Shown here in pieces: positions 36,641-44,987 of a stretch of 64,000 nt of DNA. The position numbers and the translations under genes are program-made. Within the stretch, counting starts at the first letter, position 1. The number at the start of each line of letters is the position of its first letter. The stretch comes from Planctomycetota bacterium (GTDB lineage: Bacteria; Planctomycetota; Phycisphaerae; WQYP01): positions 1-64,000 of the forward strand of contig JAJYDW010000011.1 in NCBI GenBank assembly GCA_021790385.1. The letters are read 5' to 3'. The notes beneath the pieces are model-generated. The model was not told the origin of the DNA and did no database searches. It saw only the letters and a list, made by a program, of their open reading frames with translations.

Positions 36641-37621
36641 ATGGCCAGAATCTCAATTCACGCCTCGGTAGCAATGGCCGCATGCGGGATACTCCTGATG
36701 GCGATGGTCGGCGGCCGTGCTGGAATTGCGGCAGACAACTCCGTCCGCAGCCGCGTGTTGTACGCCCCGCACACGGGCAAACCATCGGGCCGGCACGGCC
36801 TGCCATCTTCCAGAGCATGGCGGCACGTACCATGTACGCGCGTTCTCACCGGGGCAATCAATGGAGCCGCTACAAAATTTGTAACAGTTGCGCGCTACCA
36901 TACGCGGGTGTGGGTACTTTGGAGGGCGCATACGCTTTATATCCGCTTTGTGTGCCGCGGGGCGGCGCACGGCATCAGTTTCCATGCCAATAACCAGCCG
37001 CTGTATCAGCAGGATGTGGTGGAAGTTTTTCTCGACGTGGCCGGCAGCATGAAACACTATGCGGAAATTGAGGTTAGTCCGCACGGCTTTCACGCGGTTT
37101 ATCGCCATTGCTGGACCACTGCGCCCACGTTTCCGGCCGCCGCCATCAACTGGCGACAAGTAGACAAATATCATCGCGAATCTCTCTGGCACATTCCCGG
37201 ATTGCAAACCGTCTCCACAACGCTGGAAACAGATGGGAAAAAGACGGGCTGGGTGGCCACTCTGGCCATTCCAATCAGGCCCATTTTCAAATTAAGCGGC
37301 AGTCCGGCCACTTTGCACCAACGACAATGCTTGCGAGCCAATTTTCTCCGCTACGTTTATCTGCCCGCCAAACATGGCAAACGTACTCTCCACCAGTTGA
37401 ACTGGGTACCGACCATGCTTGGACAGCCGCATGTATCGCCGATGGCCATGGGAACAATAATTCTCGTGGGGTACTCCACCCGCATGCCACATGCGCACTG
37501 TGTCACTTCCGAATTGCGCCGACATGTCCTGAAAGTAAAAAACCAGAGAGCACACCATCAAAGTCGCCGCTCGGCTGAGAGCATTTACACGTATATGCCC
37601 TTAAAGGGCATTGGCATTTAG
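36641..37621 (+). CDS. Exported CBM9-like carbohydrate-binding protein
   Basis: The 326-residue protein has a signal peptide (ASVAMAACGILLMAMVGG) and then a CBM9-type beta-sandwich. Clues are RVWVLWRAHTLYIRFVCR, PLYQQDVVEVFLDVAGSMKH and YAEIEVSPHGFHAVYRH, which match the family's order of VxLxWDxxxLYxxF, DDxVExFxDP and YxEIxxNP. Such modules bind xylan, cellulose ends or other glycans. No catalytic domain is visible, so it may serve as a surface binding protein. ATG 36641 has AAGGAA about 9 bases upstream. The gene ends in a 17-base palindrome (ATGCCCTT-A-AAGGGCAT) lying partly in its last codons. A LacI-like site lies upstream. Confidence 0.72.
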   Translation: MARISIHASVAMAACGILLMAMVGGRAGIAADNSVRSRVLYAPHTGKPSGRHGLPSSRAWRHVPCTRVLTGAINGAATKFVTVARYHTRVWVLWRAHTLYIRFVCRGAAHGISFHANNQPLYQQDVVEVFLDVAGSMKHYAEIEVSPHGFHAVYRHCWTTAPTFPAAAINWRQVDKYHRESLWHIPGLQTVSTTLETDGKKTGWVATLAIPIRPIFKLSGSPATLHQRQCLRANFLRYVYLPAKHGKRTLHQLNWVPTMLGQPHVSPMAMGTIILVGYSTRMPHAHCVTSELRRHVLKVKNQRAHHQSRRSAESIYTYMPLKGIGI

Positions 37622-37737
37622 CCCATGGTTGGCCGCGCCAGCAGCTTACCCTGGAAGCCAGCCAATGACCTCACCAACCCTGAAGGGGTTTGCGGCATTG
37701 ACCATGTATCTGGACCTGAGAGCGACTTTGCGGCGGA

Positions 37738-37847
37738 AGCCTGGAGTTCGCGAGCAGATGCCACTACCGTCGAACCGCGACGCTTCCGCCTCGGGCTACG
37801 CGGCTCGAGGGTTTAGTTCTTCTCCATGGCAGCAGCCTGGAGTTCGC
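37738..37847 (+). repeat. Direct repeat pair in a noncoding gap
   Basis: The 14-mer AGCCTGGAGTTCGC occurs at 37738-37751 and again at 37834-37847, each followed by a GC-rich stretch ending in GATG. The gap 37622-37913, between the convergent CBM9-like and DUF4838-type genes, has no supported gene. Confidence 0.45.
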
Positions 37848-37913
37848 ACGCGGATGTCGTTATCCTACCTCAGGAGCCGCCGACATTAAGCGTTACACCC
37901 GTTGCCAGCCGCC

Positions 37914-40900
37914 TCATTTTGATGGAGGCCCATCGGTCTTGCTCTTCGCCCCCGTTTGCGGCACGCGAATTTCGACAAAGCGGTCCACGTAGATGTATTT
38001 AACCTTCGAATTGGGTATGCCATGGATGTAAGCCACAGCCCCCTCCGAGGGAATGGGATTATAGCGGAACGGTCCACCCGGAATCTTAATCCACCGATAC
38101 CCACCTTTCTTAAGTTGGCCAACAGTCACATCTAGGAATCGGTCCATGGGGGGCGCGGAGCCTACGGCCATGGCAACGTCACCGCTCCGAGCCTTCCCAG
38201 CATCCGCGCGCACCGCCACGTAAAGGTTCCAAAGTCCCTTCTCGGGCAAATTATCCAAATGGTATTGGATCACCCAGGCCTGCTGGCCGCCGCCGATACG
38301 CACCGCGGTACCATCGGACGCCGCCGGATCACGCACGATCACCGTGTCGGGGTAGTATCGAATGATGCCGAGATCTTGTATGGTCCGCCAGTCCCGCCTG
38401 GGCAGGCCGCGGACGATCGATGGGGTCCGCGGTGCCGTGCGCTTGAGCAGGATCAGGCGGTGCAGTTCCTGGATCGAACCACCCTGCCGATATTCAGATA
38501 CATGTTCACGCTTCAATGTATGCATAAATCTGGCCAGACGGTGCGCGAAATCTATTTTAAATGGAATTCCCCGTCGCGCCGCTGCGTCGGCATATTCCCG
38601 GCAGCGCAATAGAATTACATAATCGAGGCCGATTCTCGCCGCCCGGACATGCCGAAGGTAGATGGGGTCGTGGGTAACGGCGGCCCGCGCCTGGTGGAAC
38701 AGGGCGTCGGCACTGGTAACAAACCCTAGCGTGAACATAGTGCTATCCACACTGGTCTTTTCCCATAACGGCGCGCCGCTTCGAATGGATGCCTGATGCA
38801 TCAGCTCCAAATACTTCTTAATAAACGGCCCGGCCGGGCCGTAATAATCGTTGCAGTATTCGCCGATCGCCGCCCGGTAGTTTGTGGCCGGATTCCAGAG
38901 CATCCGGGCCATTATCCAGACGTGCAGTGCGGCAAAATCTGCGGCTGGGGTATTCCAACTGCCTTCGGCAAAATACCCATGCACATGGCGCAAGGTGGCC
39001 AGCCAATGGATGCTCTGACAAATCGGATAAATGTTGGGTGTTGGTTGGATGAAGCCGTTAAAGTTTGTCACGTGGTCCCACACGAGGATATTCTTGCATA
39101 TCGCGTTCCACCCGACGAGCGCTTTGCCCAGACCTTGGTTGCGACCCTTGTTGAGAGCGGTGCTATAGTCGACCTGTATGGTCATCGGAAAAATCAGAAG
39201 TCCCTTAGGAACCTGCATTCCCGTGGGTGGATTGAAACCCCAGTGGTAGGCGTTGATCGCAATTTTAGCCCCAGGCAGTGCCTTACGCACCCGCTTAAGC
39301 ACGCTGATGGCCATGGCTAATTGCGGGGCCGACGGCACGCCCCCATGTGCCTTGGCAAACGCCGCACTGGCCGGGTCCATATCCCAGCCCCAGTCGTTAT
39401 CCATCAAGCCAAAATAATATCGCCTGTAATTGGGCACATCCCGCAGCCGTTGGATGATCGCGTCAGCCAGTGCTTGTCGCAGCCCGGAATTCATCATCGC
39501 CACCTGGCCGCCGGCGTACCACTGCGGATGCGCGGCCTGATATTGTTGCGGCGGCAATAGTCCATAGAAAGAAGCCTCTAAATCCGGCCGCTCCCAGTGG
39601 TTGTTCCAGAAGTCGATTTGCGGAGGCGAAAGAATGCCATACGCCCCGTGCGAATTACCGTTGAGCAGATTGTGCGCCTCGAAAGGCTTGTTCTGACCCT
39701 CGTAGCTAAGGATCTGCCGGTAGGCGAAACGCGGCACCTGCGTGGTCCGGACCGGCGCGATGGCCAGGTTCTTGGAAGCCGGCACATAGGTGTAATTGGG
39801 GCTGAGCCACTTCACGCCCAGCTTGTGATCCAGAAACCAGTTCACTCCATACATGGTCCCACCAGGCGTCGCGCCGGCAATTACTATATCCGGTCCGACG
39901 GTGCGAATGGTAAATCCGTCGTCACCAAGTTTAGCGTAGGAAATATGCGGGCACAGCCCCCGCGTCAGATCGTTGTGCCGCCCAACAATCACCAGTGGTC
40001 CGGCCAGCGGATGGCCGTCAAACGATAATGTTCGTGCCGGTCCACCGCTGATTTTGGACAGGTAGTCGTCGAGATTTCGGGCCGCGTTTAACGTCAATAG
40101 ATCTGCGCGTGTTCCGACATGGACGTGGTATTTAACCAGTCCGTTCTCGATCAGCATCAGTCGATGCGGTACCGGCTGCGAGGCCGCCGCCAACACCCTG
40201 GCCTTAATTGCTTCGGCCGCGGCCGCGGCGGGTAGGGCGAATGGCAAGAGCTTCGCCGCAAGTTTAGCCCGAATCAGCCCGGCCGCGGTGGTGGGCGGTT
40301 CGTTTGTCGGCACCGCTTTGACACCGGTAAAATATGCCGTTCCAGCGGAATGGCCTTTCTTACGAAGATAAATGAGCATTTGATTGGCCCCGGCTGGTGG
40401 TGCCACTACCGCCGAAAACGTTTTCCAAGGATGGGTGCCGCCGGTAACAAACAGGGCTTTTTCCGAGCCATTGGCATCGTTGATTATCCGCGGCCCGTAC
40501 CAACGAATTTCCACGCCCGGGCCGCGGTAGCTGATCTGCACGTACACGGATTTGACCGGGGCTCCGTTGCCGCGGATTTCCATCGATATCCTGTAACGTT
40601 TCCCGCCTTGAACCACAATGTTGTTTTGGCACACCCAGCCCGATTTCAGCCGTAGACCGGATTTGCCGCCGACGGAATCTTTCTTACTGACCTCGCCCGC
40701 CCCCTTGGCGGTTCCCGGCCCCCACCAACCCACGGTGCCATTTTTAAAGTCTCCATTCACAACCTTCGTGGGGGGTGTTTCGCCCTTGGTGGGGGGGGCG
40801 TTCGTCGGCACCGCTTTGACACCGGTAAAATACGCCGTTCCAGTGGAATGGCCTTTCTTACGAAGATAAATGAGCATTTGATTGGCCCCGGCTGGTGGTG

Positions 40901-41486
40901 CCACTACCGCCGAAAACGTTTTCCAAGGATGGGTGCCGCCGGTAACAAACAGGGCTTTTTCCGAGCCATTGGCATCGTTGATTATCCGCGGCCCGTACCA
41001 ACGAATTTCCACGCCCGGGCCGCGGTAGCTGATCTGCACGTACACGGATTTGACCGGGGCTCCGTTGCCGCGGATTTCCATCGATATCCTGTAACGTTTC
41101 CCGCCTTGAACCACAATGTTGTTTTGGCACACCCAGCCCGATTTCAGCCGTAGACCGGATTTGCCGCCGACGGAATCTTTCTTACTGACCTCGCCCGCCC
41201 CCTTGGCGGTTCCCGGCCCCCACCAACCCACGGTGCCATTTTTAAAGTCTCCATTCACAATGTTCAGTTTGGCCGGACCTGGCGCACCGACTGTGCCGGC
41301 ACGCGCCGACGGCGGTACCGCGGTACTGGCACATACCATGCCCATGCCCAGGACAATAAGCACCAACCTCCAAAATCCCCTTCGGTAGTGATGAAATAAG
41401 AACAAATCCAGTCTCCTGCGAAAAGGCACACACTGTAAAAAATAATTGGGCCGGCATCGGTTAATTCCCGTATGCCGTTTAACCAC
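37914..41486 (-). CDS. Exported DUF4838/alpha-glucuronidase-like protein with tandem CBMs
   Basis: The 1190-residue protein has a hydrophobic export signal (about residues 38-64, preceded by a basic stretch). Two near-identical carbohydrate-binding-like jelly-roll modules follow (about 76-228 and 242-394), then an N-terminal alpha-glucuronidase-like domain ([51 protein letters not shown]) and a DUF4838-type TIM-barrel region ([30 protein letters not shown]). A C-terminal beta module closes it. Relatives are thought to act on glucuronate-bearing polysaccharides; activity is unproven. The GTG start overlaps the pseudopilin stop by eight bases, so translation is coupled. The DNA of the two modules is 99 percent identical. 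Confidence 0.82.
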   Translation of the reverse strand: MVKRHTGINRCRPNYFLQCVPFRRRLDLFLFHHYRRGFWRLVLIVLGMGMVCASTAVPPSARAGTVGAPGPAKLNIVNGDFKNGTVGWWGPGTAKGAGEVSKKDSVGGKSGLRLKSGWVCQNNIVVQGGKRYRISMEIRGNGAPVKSVYVQISYRGPGVEIRWYGPRIINDANGSEKALFVTGGTHPWKTFSAVVAPPAGANQMLIYLRKKGHSTGTAYFTGVKAVPTNAPPTKGETPPTKVVNGDFKNGTVGWWGPGTAKGAGEVSKKDSVGGKSGLRLKSGWVCQNNIVVQGGKRYRISMEIRGNGAPVKSVYVQISYRGPGVEIRWYGPRIINDANGSEKALFVTGGTHPWKTFSAVVAPPAGANQMLIYLRKKGHSAGTAYFTGVKAVPTNEPPTTAAGLIRAKLAAKLLPFALPAAAAAEAIKARVLAAASQPVPHRLMLIENGLVKYHVHVGTRADLLTLNAARNLDDYLSKISGGPARTLSFDGHPLAGPLVIVGRHNDLTRGLCPHISYAKLGDDGFTIRTVGPDIVIAGATPGGTMYGVNWFLDHKLGVKWLSPNYTYVPASKNLAIAPVRTTQVPRFAYRQILSYEGQNKPFEAHNLLNGNSHGAYGILSPPQIDFWNNHWERPDLEASFYGLLPPQQYQAAHPQWYAGGQVAMMNSGLRQALADAIIQRLRDVPNYRRYYFGLMDNDWGWDMDPASAAFAKAHGGVPSAPQLAMAISVLKRVRKALPGAKIAINAYHWGFNPPTGMQVPKGLLIFPMTIQVDYSTALNKGRNQGLGKALVGWNAICKNILVWDHVTNFNGFIQPTPNIYPICQSIHWLATLRHVHGYFAEGSWNTPAADFAALHVWIMARMLWNPATNYRAAIGEYCNDYYGPAGPFIKKYLELMHQASIRSGAPLWEKTSVDSTMFTLGFVTSADALFHQARAAVTHDPIYLRHVRAARIGLDYVILLRCREYADAAARRGIPFKIDFAHRLARFMHTLKREHVSEYRQGGSIQELHRLILLKRTAPRTPSIVRGLPRRDWRTIQDLGIIRYYPDTVIVRDPAASDGTAVRIGGGQQAWVIQYHLDNLPEKGLWNLYVAVRADAGKARSGDVAMAVGSAPPMDRFLDVTVGQLKKGGYRWIKIPGGPFRYNPIPSEGAVAYIHGIPNSKVKYIYVDRFVEIRVPQTGAKSKTDGPPSK
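40305..40763 (-). repeat. 459-bp tandem repeat, module 2 copy
   Basis: This block matches 40803-41261 base for base at an offset of 498 except for two positions that I can find. Copy 1 has C and T where this copy has T and C (plus-strand text), giving one amino-acid change (Ser-Thr-Gly versus Ser-Ala-Gly). It codes for the second binding module. Confidence 0.95.
40803..41261 (-). repeat. 459-bp tandem repeat, module 1 copy
   Basis: This is the upstream copy in coding order. The 39 bases between the copies (40764-40802) code for a Pro/Thr linker ([11 protein letters not shown]) and include a run of G residues. Identity this high between neighbouring modules points to a recent duplication or active gene conversion. 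Confidence 0.95.
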
Positions 41487-42351
41487 CCGGTGGGCTTAAA
41501 TTGAGGTAATCGCTCTGCGGGATAAAGGGAAAAAAGTCCCGCTGCGGCAAGGTGCCTGCTGTGATGACCGTTCCGTTGGGTGCGGCAGTGCCACGTATTC
41601 CCCATTGGACGTGTCCGTCCAGAAAAACGGCGTTGGCCCCGCCGGAATGGCGAGTGCCAATCTGTTCCCAGTAGGGCGCGCAAGTGATTACATAATATTC
41701 CGCCGGAACGTCAGGCGGATTTTGTGTATCACCATACATGATTGTTCCGCTGGGAGTCCGAAAGTCCGGCATTCTTCTGTAATAACGTTGCCCACCCCCG
41801 GCGTTCCATCCCAAAGCCCGGAAATTGTAGCCGTAGCTCTGGCTCCACGGATTGGCCAGTAGCTGCCACTTCGCCGGAACAGGTGCCCCCCCCCAGTAGG
41901 TGGTCATAGGTACTTGGTACGACAAATTGCTCGGACAGATAACCACGGAAACACTCGATGCGGGAATGTAACCGGGAACGAGCATTTCCAATGGCAAACT
42001 CGCCACTAGCCCCTGGCTCATGTTGCCGGAGTTGTCGTTGAGGGGGAACGTGGCATTGAAGTCATCAGTGTAAATAATCGTCGCCAAACCGATCTGGCGC
42101 AAGTTGGCAGCACAAGCAATCTGTCTCGAGAGGCTCCTAGCCTTGGCCAAGGCCGGCAGCAGCAGTGCGATCAGCACACTGATGATCACAATCACCACGA
42201 GAAGTTCAACCAGGGTAAAACCGTGCAGGGGCCGGCGGAAGCGGTTAAACTTCCGCAGTGTTTGTGACTTTTTACAACCCCTTACACGGAGATACGTATC
42301 ATGCCTGGAACCGTCCCGACCTTCGCATCGTTCTTGGGCGTTCATCTTCAT
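41479..42351 (-). CDS. Type II secretion-like pseudopilin with H-X9-DG motif
   Basis: The 290-residue protein has a basic leader of about 44 residues. The prepilin cleavage site and helix follow ([20 protein letters not shown]), with Glu5 of the mature form in place. Near the C-terminus is [14 protein letters not shown], the H-X9-DG motif of a planctomycete-expanded group of pseudopilin-like proteins. These are processed by prepilin peptidase and are thought to sit at the cell surface or in a secretion machine; individual roles are unknown. ATG 42351 (or 42345) has GGTGG upstream. It lies 37 bases behind a PEP-CTERM gene and overlaps the DUF4838-type gene, so the three form one operon. Confidence 0.88.
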   Translation of the reverse strand: MKMNAQERCEGRDGSRHDTYLRVRGCKKSQTLRKFNRFRRPLHGFTLVELLVVIVIISVLIALLLPALAKARSLSRQIACAANLRQIGLATIIYTDDFNATFPLNDNSGNMSQGLVASLPLEMLVPGYIPASSVSVVICPSNLSYQVPMTTYWGGAPVPAKWQLLANPWSQSYGYNFRALGWNAGGGQRYYRRMPDFRTPSGTIMYGDTQNPPDVPAEYYVITCAPYWEQIGTRHSGGANAVFLDGHVQWGIRGTAAPNGTVITAGTLPQRDFFPFIPQSDYLNLSPPGG

Positions 42352-42388
42352 AAGTCCACCGTTGTCCCAAGCTGCAACCCCGTTGCGA

Positions 42389-43333
42389 TCAACTAGCGGA
42401 TCGGTGCCGTTTCGCCAGCAGCAAACCGGCACCAGTCAGTAACATTAGCGCCAACGTGGCGGGTTCCGGAATTGAAGACCCGGTGGTAACATCCGCCAGG
42501 GCTGTGCCCACGCGTAACTCATCCAGGGTAAGGCCGATACTGTTGTTGGCATAATTCCCCGAATTTACATTAACTGCAAATATACCATTTAGATTGTATG
42601 TTCCGCTGGTTGCGGTTGCAGTTGCGGTCGCGGTGGAGTTGGATGTAAGCTGCGATTCAATCGCACCGGCCGTTACCCACGCGTCGTATCCGGATTGCGT
42701 CATTATCCAGAGATTGGCATTCCCCGGATTCCCTCCGGAAAGTGCTGTTCCTAAATTCGTAAATTTCCACAAGGCCAGGTAGGTCGTCCTGGCAGTTGGA
42801 TTAAAGATAGTGCCCGCCGTGCTCGTACCGTAGCCGACGCCCACGGCATTGCTATAGCTGCTGAAGCTGTTAAGGGTCGTGGAGAGACCGCCCTCGCTGG
42901 AGCTAACGGACGTATAACCGTTATTATTCGACCCAATACCGCCGTTGATGTTAAACAGGTAACTGCCGTACACGGTTCCCACGGGATTGGCGCTGATGCT
43001 AGCTTGGAGTGTTTGATTTATCGGCGACCCGTTGGTGCCTCCGGCGGTCGCTGTTACCAGCCCGGACCCGCCCATTCCCGCATGAAAGTTCGGGCCAAAG
43101 CTCAAGCCGGCGTTGGCATAGGTTGCCGAGCCCGAAGCGCCGGGATGGACGTCGGATTGGGAGGTGCTGTAATTACCCGTGAATCCGGTGTCGTTTACCG
43201 GGACACCATTCAGGCTGGCACCGTTGGCAAGGCCAAGATTAAAGTAATCGTTGACCACCACTGTGGCGTGGGCGGAGGAAGCCGCCAATGCACATGCGGC
43301 CACAAGGAATAAGGACTGGAAGCTCGTCTTCAT
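42389..43333 (-). CDS. PEP-CTERM exported protein
   Basis: The 314-residue protein has a clear signal peptide ([20 protein letters not shown], cut near AHA). A Ser/Thr/Asn/Gly-rich beta body follows, and then a textbook PEP-CTERM tail: [19 protein letters not shown] followed by AKRHR. An exosortase, not in the window, should cut behind the motif after export. A run of alternating Thr and Ala (TATATATAT) lies in the second half. It shares weak similarity in style, not in sequence, with the PEP-CTERM protein at 7703. ATG 43333 follows GGGAG. It is first gene of the operon facing the AraC-type regulator, which probably controls it. Confidence 0.93.
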   Translation of the reverse strand: MKTSFQSLFLVAACALAASSAHATVVVNDYFNLGLANGASLNGVPVNDTGFTGNYSTSQSDVHPGASGSATYANAGLSFGPNFHAGMGGSGLVTATAGGTNGSPINQTLQASISANPVGTVYGSYLFNINGGIGSNNNGYTSVSSSEGGLSTTLNSFSSYSNAVGVGYGTSTAGTIFNPTARTTYLALWKFTNLGTALSGGNPGNANLWIMTQSGYDAWVTAGAIESQLTSNSTATATATATSGTYNLNGIFAVNVNSGNYANNSIGLTLDELRVGTALADVTTGSSIPEPATLALMLLTGAGLLLAKRHRSAS

Positions 43334-43368
43334 GATAATCTCCCTTTCAATAAAGAGATACCCCTGAA

Positions 43369-43384
43369 CTTAACCCCCTTAACC
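43369..43384. promoter_or_regulatory. TTAA-N5-TTAA direct-repeat site 1
   Basis: CTTAACCCCCTTAACC contains two TTAA steps nine bases apart in direct orientation. A related 16-mer (12 of 16 bases) is at 43422-43437, 53 bases away or about five helical turns. Both lie in the intergenic region between the PEP-CTERM operon and the regulator. AraC-family proteins usually bind such direct repeats. Confidence 0.45.
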
Positions 43385-43421
43385 GAACGGCTAAGAACAG
43401 GGATCAGTTCACGAGGTGTAG

Positions 43422-43437
43422 CTTAAACCTTTTAACT
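43422..43437. promoter_or_regulatory. TTAA-N5-TTAA direct-repeat site 2
   Basis: CTTAAACCTTTTAACT is the partner of the site at 43369-43384, with the same internal nine-base period. It lies 57 bases before the regulator's ATG at 43494. Confidence 0.45.
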
Positions 43438-43493
43438 TCATAAAGCAACGGGATAATTTGACAACCATTCGCTTTTTTGTGACACTATCTCCC

Positions 43494-44663
43494 ATGGCAC
43501 GACCGCCCTTCCATTCTCTGGCCACCCGGCCTGTTCGGCGAATACTCCTGTCGATGGGTTGGTACAATATTGGTATCCATCGCGGAATCGCCCGCTACGC
43601 TAAAGAGGTCGGCTGGGCGCTCGACGCCATGACCTCACACCAGGCCGATGTTGGCCCCGTCTGGCAGCCTGACGGCGTGATCTGCATCCTTGGCGTTAAT
43701 CGCCGGATGGACAAGCTGGTGGAGAATCTTCGATTGCCAACAGTGAACATCGGATATCATACGACCCTGCCCATCCCGCGGGTTGCCGCTGATAATCGTC
43801 TCGTCGCGGGCATGGCTGCGGAGCATTTTGCCGAGCGCGGTTTTCGGCATATCGCATTTTATTACAAGGGCTTGTTCGGTCCTGGCGAATCGGAACGTAG
43901 CAAGCAGCTAAGACAGGCCGCCGCCGAACATGGCTGCCAGTTTCACCTTATTGACGCCAGCAAAACACGCGGCGGAAAAACCAAGCCCGTGGCCATGTTC
44001 AACGTCCTCCGGGGGGCACTTGCCCGGCTGCCCAAGCCTTTGGCCATCTTGGGTTGGGTTGACGAGACGGCCATTGAAATTGTGACCGCATGCCGAATGG
44101 AAAAACTTGGCGTACCCGAACAGGTCGCCGTTCTCGGCGTCGGAAACGATGAACTACGGTGCGAATTTGCCCCGGTTCCGTTATCGAGCGTTGATGAAAA
44201 TTTGGAGGCGATCGGTCATACCGCGGCTTCGCTGCTGGACCGCAAAATGGCCGGCCGGCATGTTTCACTCAAGCCTGTCTTAATTCCACCCATTGGCGTT
44301 GTAACTCGGCAAAGTTCTGATATCCTCGCCATCGATCATGTCGCGGTAGCGACCATCTTGAAAAATATATGGAACCATTTTCGCGAGCCGATCAGCGCCC
44401 GGGATATCGCCAGCAGCGTTCCTCTGTCATATCGGCGACTACACGAGGTCTTCGTCAAGTACATCGGACACAGTATTTTTGACGAAATTCTCCGCCGCCG
44501 ACTTGAATACGCGTCAAAGCTGCTGGCCGAAACTGACCAAAAAATAGAGGTAGTTGGGCGCGAGGCCGGCTTTTCCGACGGCAACCATTTTGGCAAAGCC
44601 TTCTTACGCAAACACAGGCAGACCCCGAGCGAATTTCGTGAACTGGTACGTGGACGCAAGTAA
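43494..44663 (+). CDS. XylR-type AraC-family regulator
   Basis: The 389-residue protein joins a LacI-like sugar-sensing domain (about residues 15-275; ILLSMGWYNIGIHRGIARYA, AILGWVDETA, VAVLGVGNDELRCEFAPVPL) to an AraC-type DNA-binding domain with two helix-turn-helix motifs. Parts of the latter are ISARDIASSVPLSYRRLHEV and IEVVGREAGFSDGNHFGKAF. That is the layout of E. coli XylR, which activates xylose genes. It is divergent from the PEP-CTERM/pseudopilin/DUF4838 operon and is the likely activator. ATG 43494 is preferred, but neither it nor TTG 43458 has a good ribosome site. TTGACA at 43458 might instead be a -35 box, which would leave a very short leader. The inducer is unknown. Confidence 0.88.
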   Translation: MARPPFHSLATRPVRRILLSMGWYNIGIHRGIARYAKEVGWALDAMTSHQADVGPVWQPDGVICILGVNRRMDKLVENLRLPTVNIGYHTTLPIPRVAADNRLVAGMAAEHFAERGFRHIAFYYKGLFGPGESERSKQLRQAAAEHGCQFHLIDASKTRGGKTKPVAMFNVLRGALARLPKPLAILGWVDETAIEIVTACRMEKLGVPEQVAVLGVGNDELRCEFAPVPLSSVDENLEAIGHTAASLLDRKMAGRHVSLKPVLIPPIGVVTRQSSDILAIDHVAVATILKNIWNHFREPISARDIASSVPLSYRRLHEVFVKYIGHSIFDEILRRRLEYASKLLAETDQKIEVVGREAGFSDGNHFGKAFLRKHRQTPSEFRELVRGRK

Positions 44664-44670
44664 GGGCATC

Positions 44671-44703
44671 GCCTGGGCCGATGAAAATCTTGACATTTTG
44701 GGT
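44671..44703 (+). repeat. 3'-proximal repeat, copy 2
   Basis: This 33-base match to 36186-36218 (31 of 33 bases) begins eight bases after the stop codon of the AraC-type regulator. The rest of the gap to 44987 has no supported gene. Confidence 0.6.
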
Positions 44704-44936
44704 GGTAATTGGCGTAATGCCTCTGCGGGAAATTGTTGCGCGGGACCAAGGCTTGTGCGTACGCAGGGTTCGCGCGTAGGTGGACGCGCCATTTGCAAAC
44801 GCCGCGGCTGGAGGGACCCAGCCGGCTACATTGGGTTTGCTTGGTGTCCTCGTGCCATCAGGTGGTTTTGTCCGTTTTCCCCAACGCCAACGCGCATTTG
44901 CATGCGCAACAACAACGAAACGAATGTCATGAGGGC

Positions 44937-44954
44937 ATTTTCATCAGGCCAGGC
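44937..44954 (-). repeat. 3'-proximal repeat, partial copy 3
   Basis: The minus strand repeats the first 18 bases of copy 1 exactly (GCCTGGCCTGATGAAAAT). It lies 34 bases behind the stop codon of the minus-strand acyltransferase gene, so all three copies sit just behind genes and in the direction of transcription. Confidence 0.5.
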
Positions 44955-44987
44955 TGCGCCCCTGAAGGCCGCCACCGATGGCCGGTG

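Noticed and set aside
40305-41261. Tandem repeats as a CRISPR or mobile element
   Set aside because: The repeats are in frame, 459 bp long and code for a folded module. There are no spacers, inverted ends or transposase.
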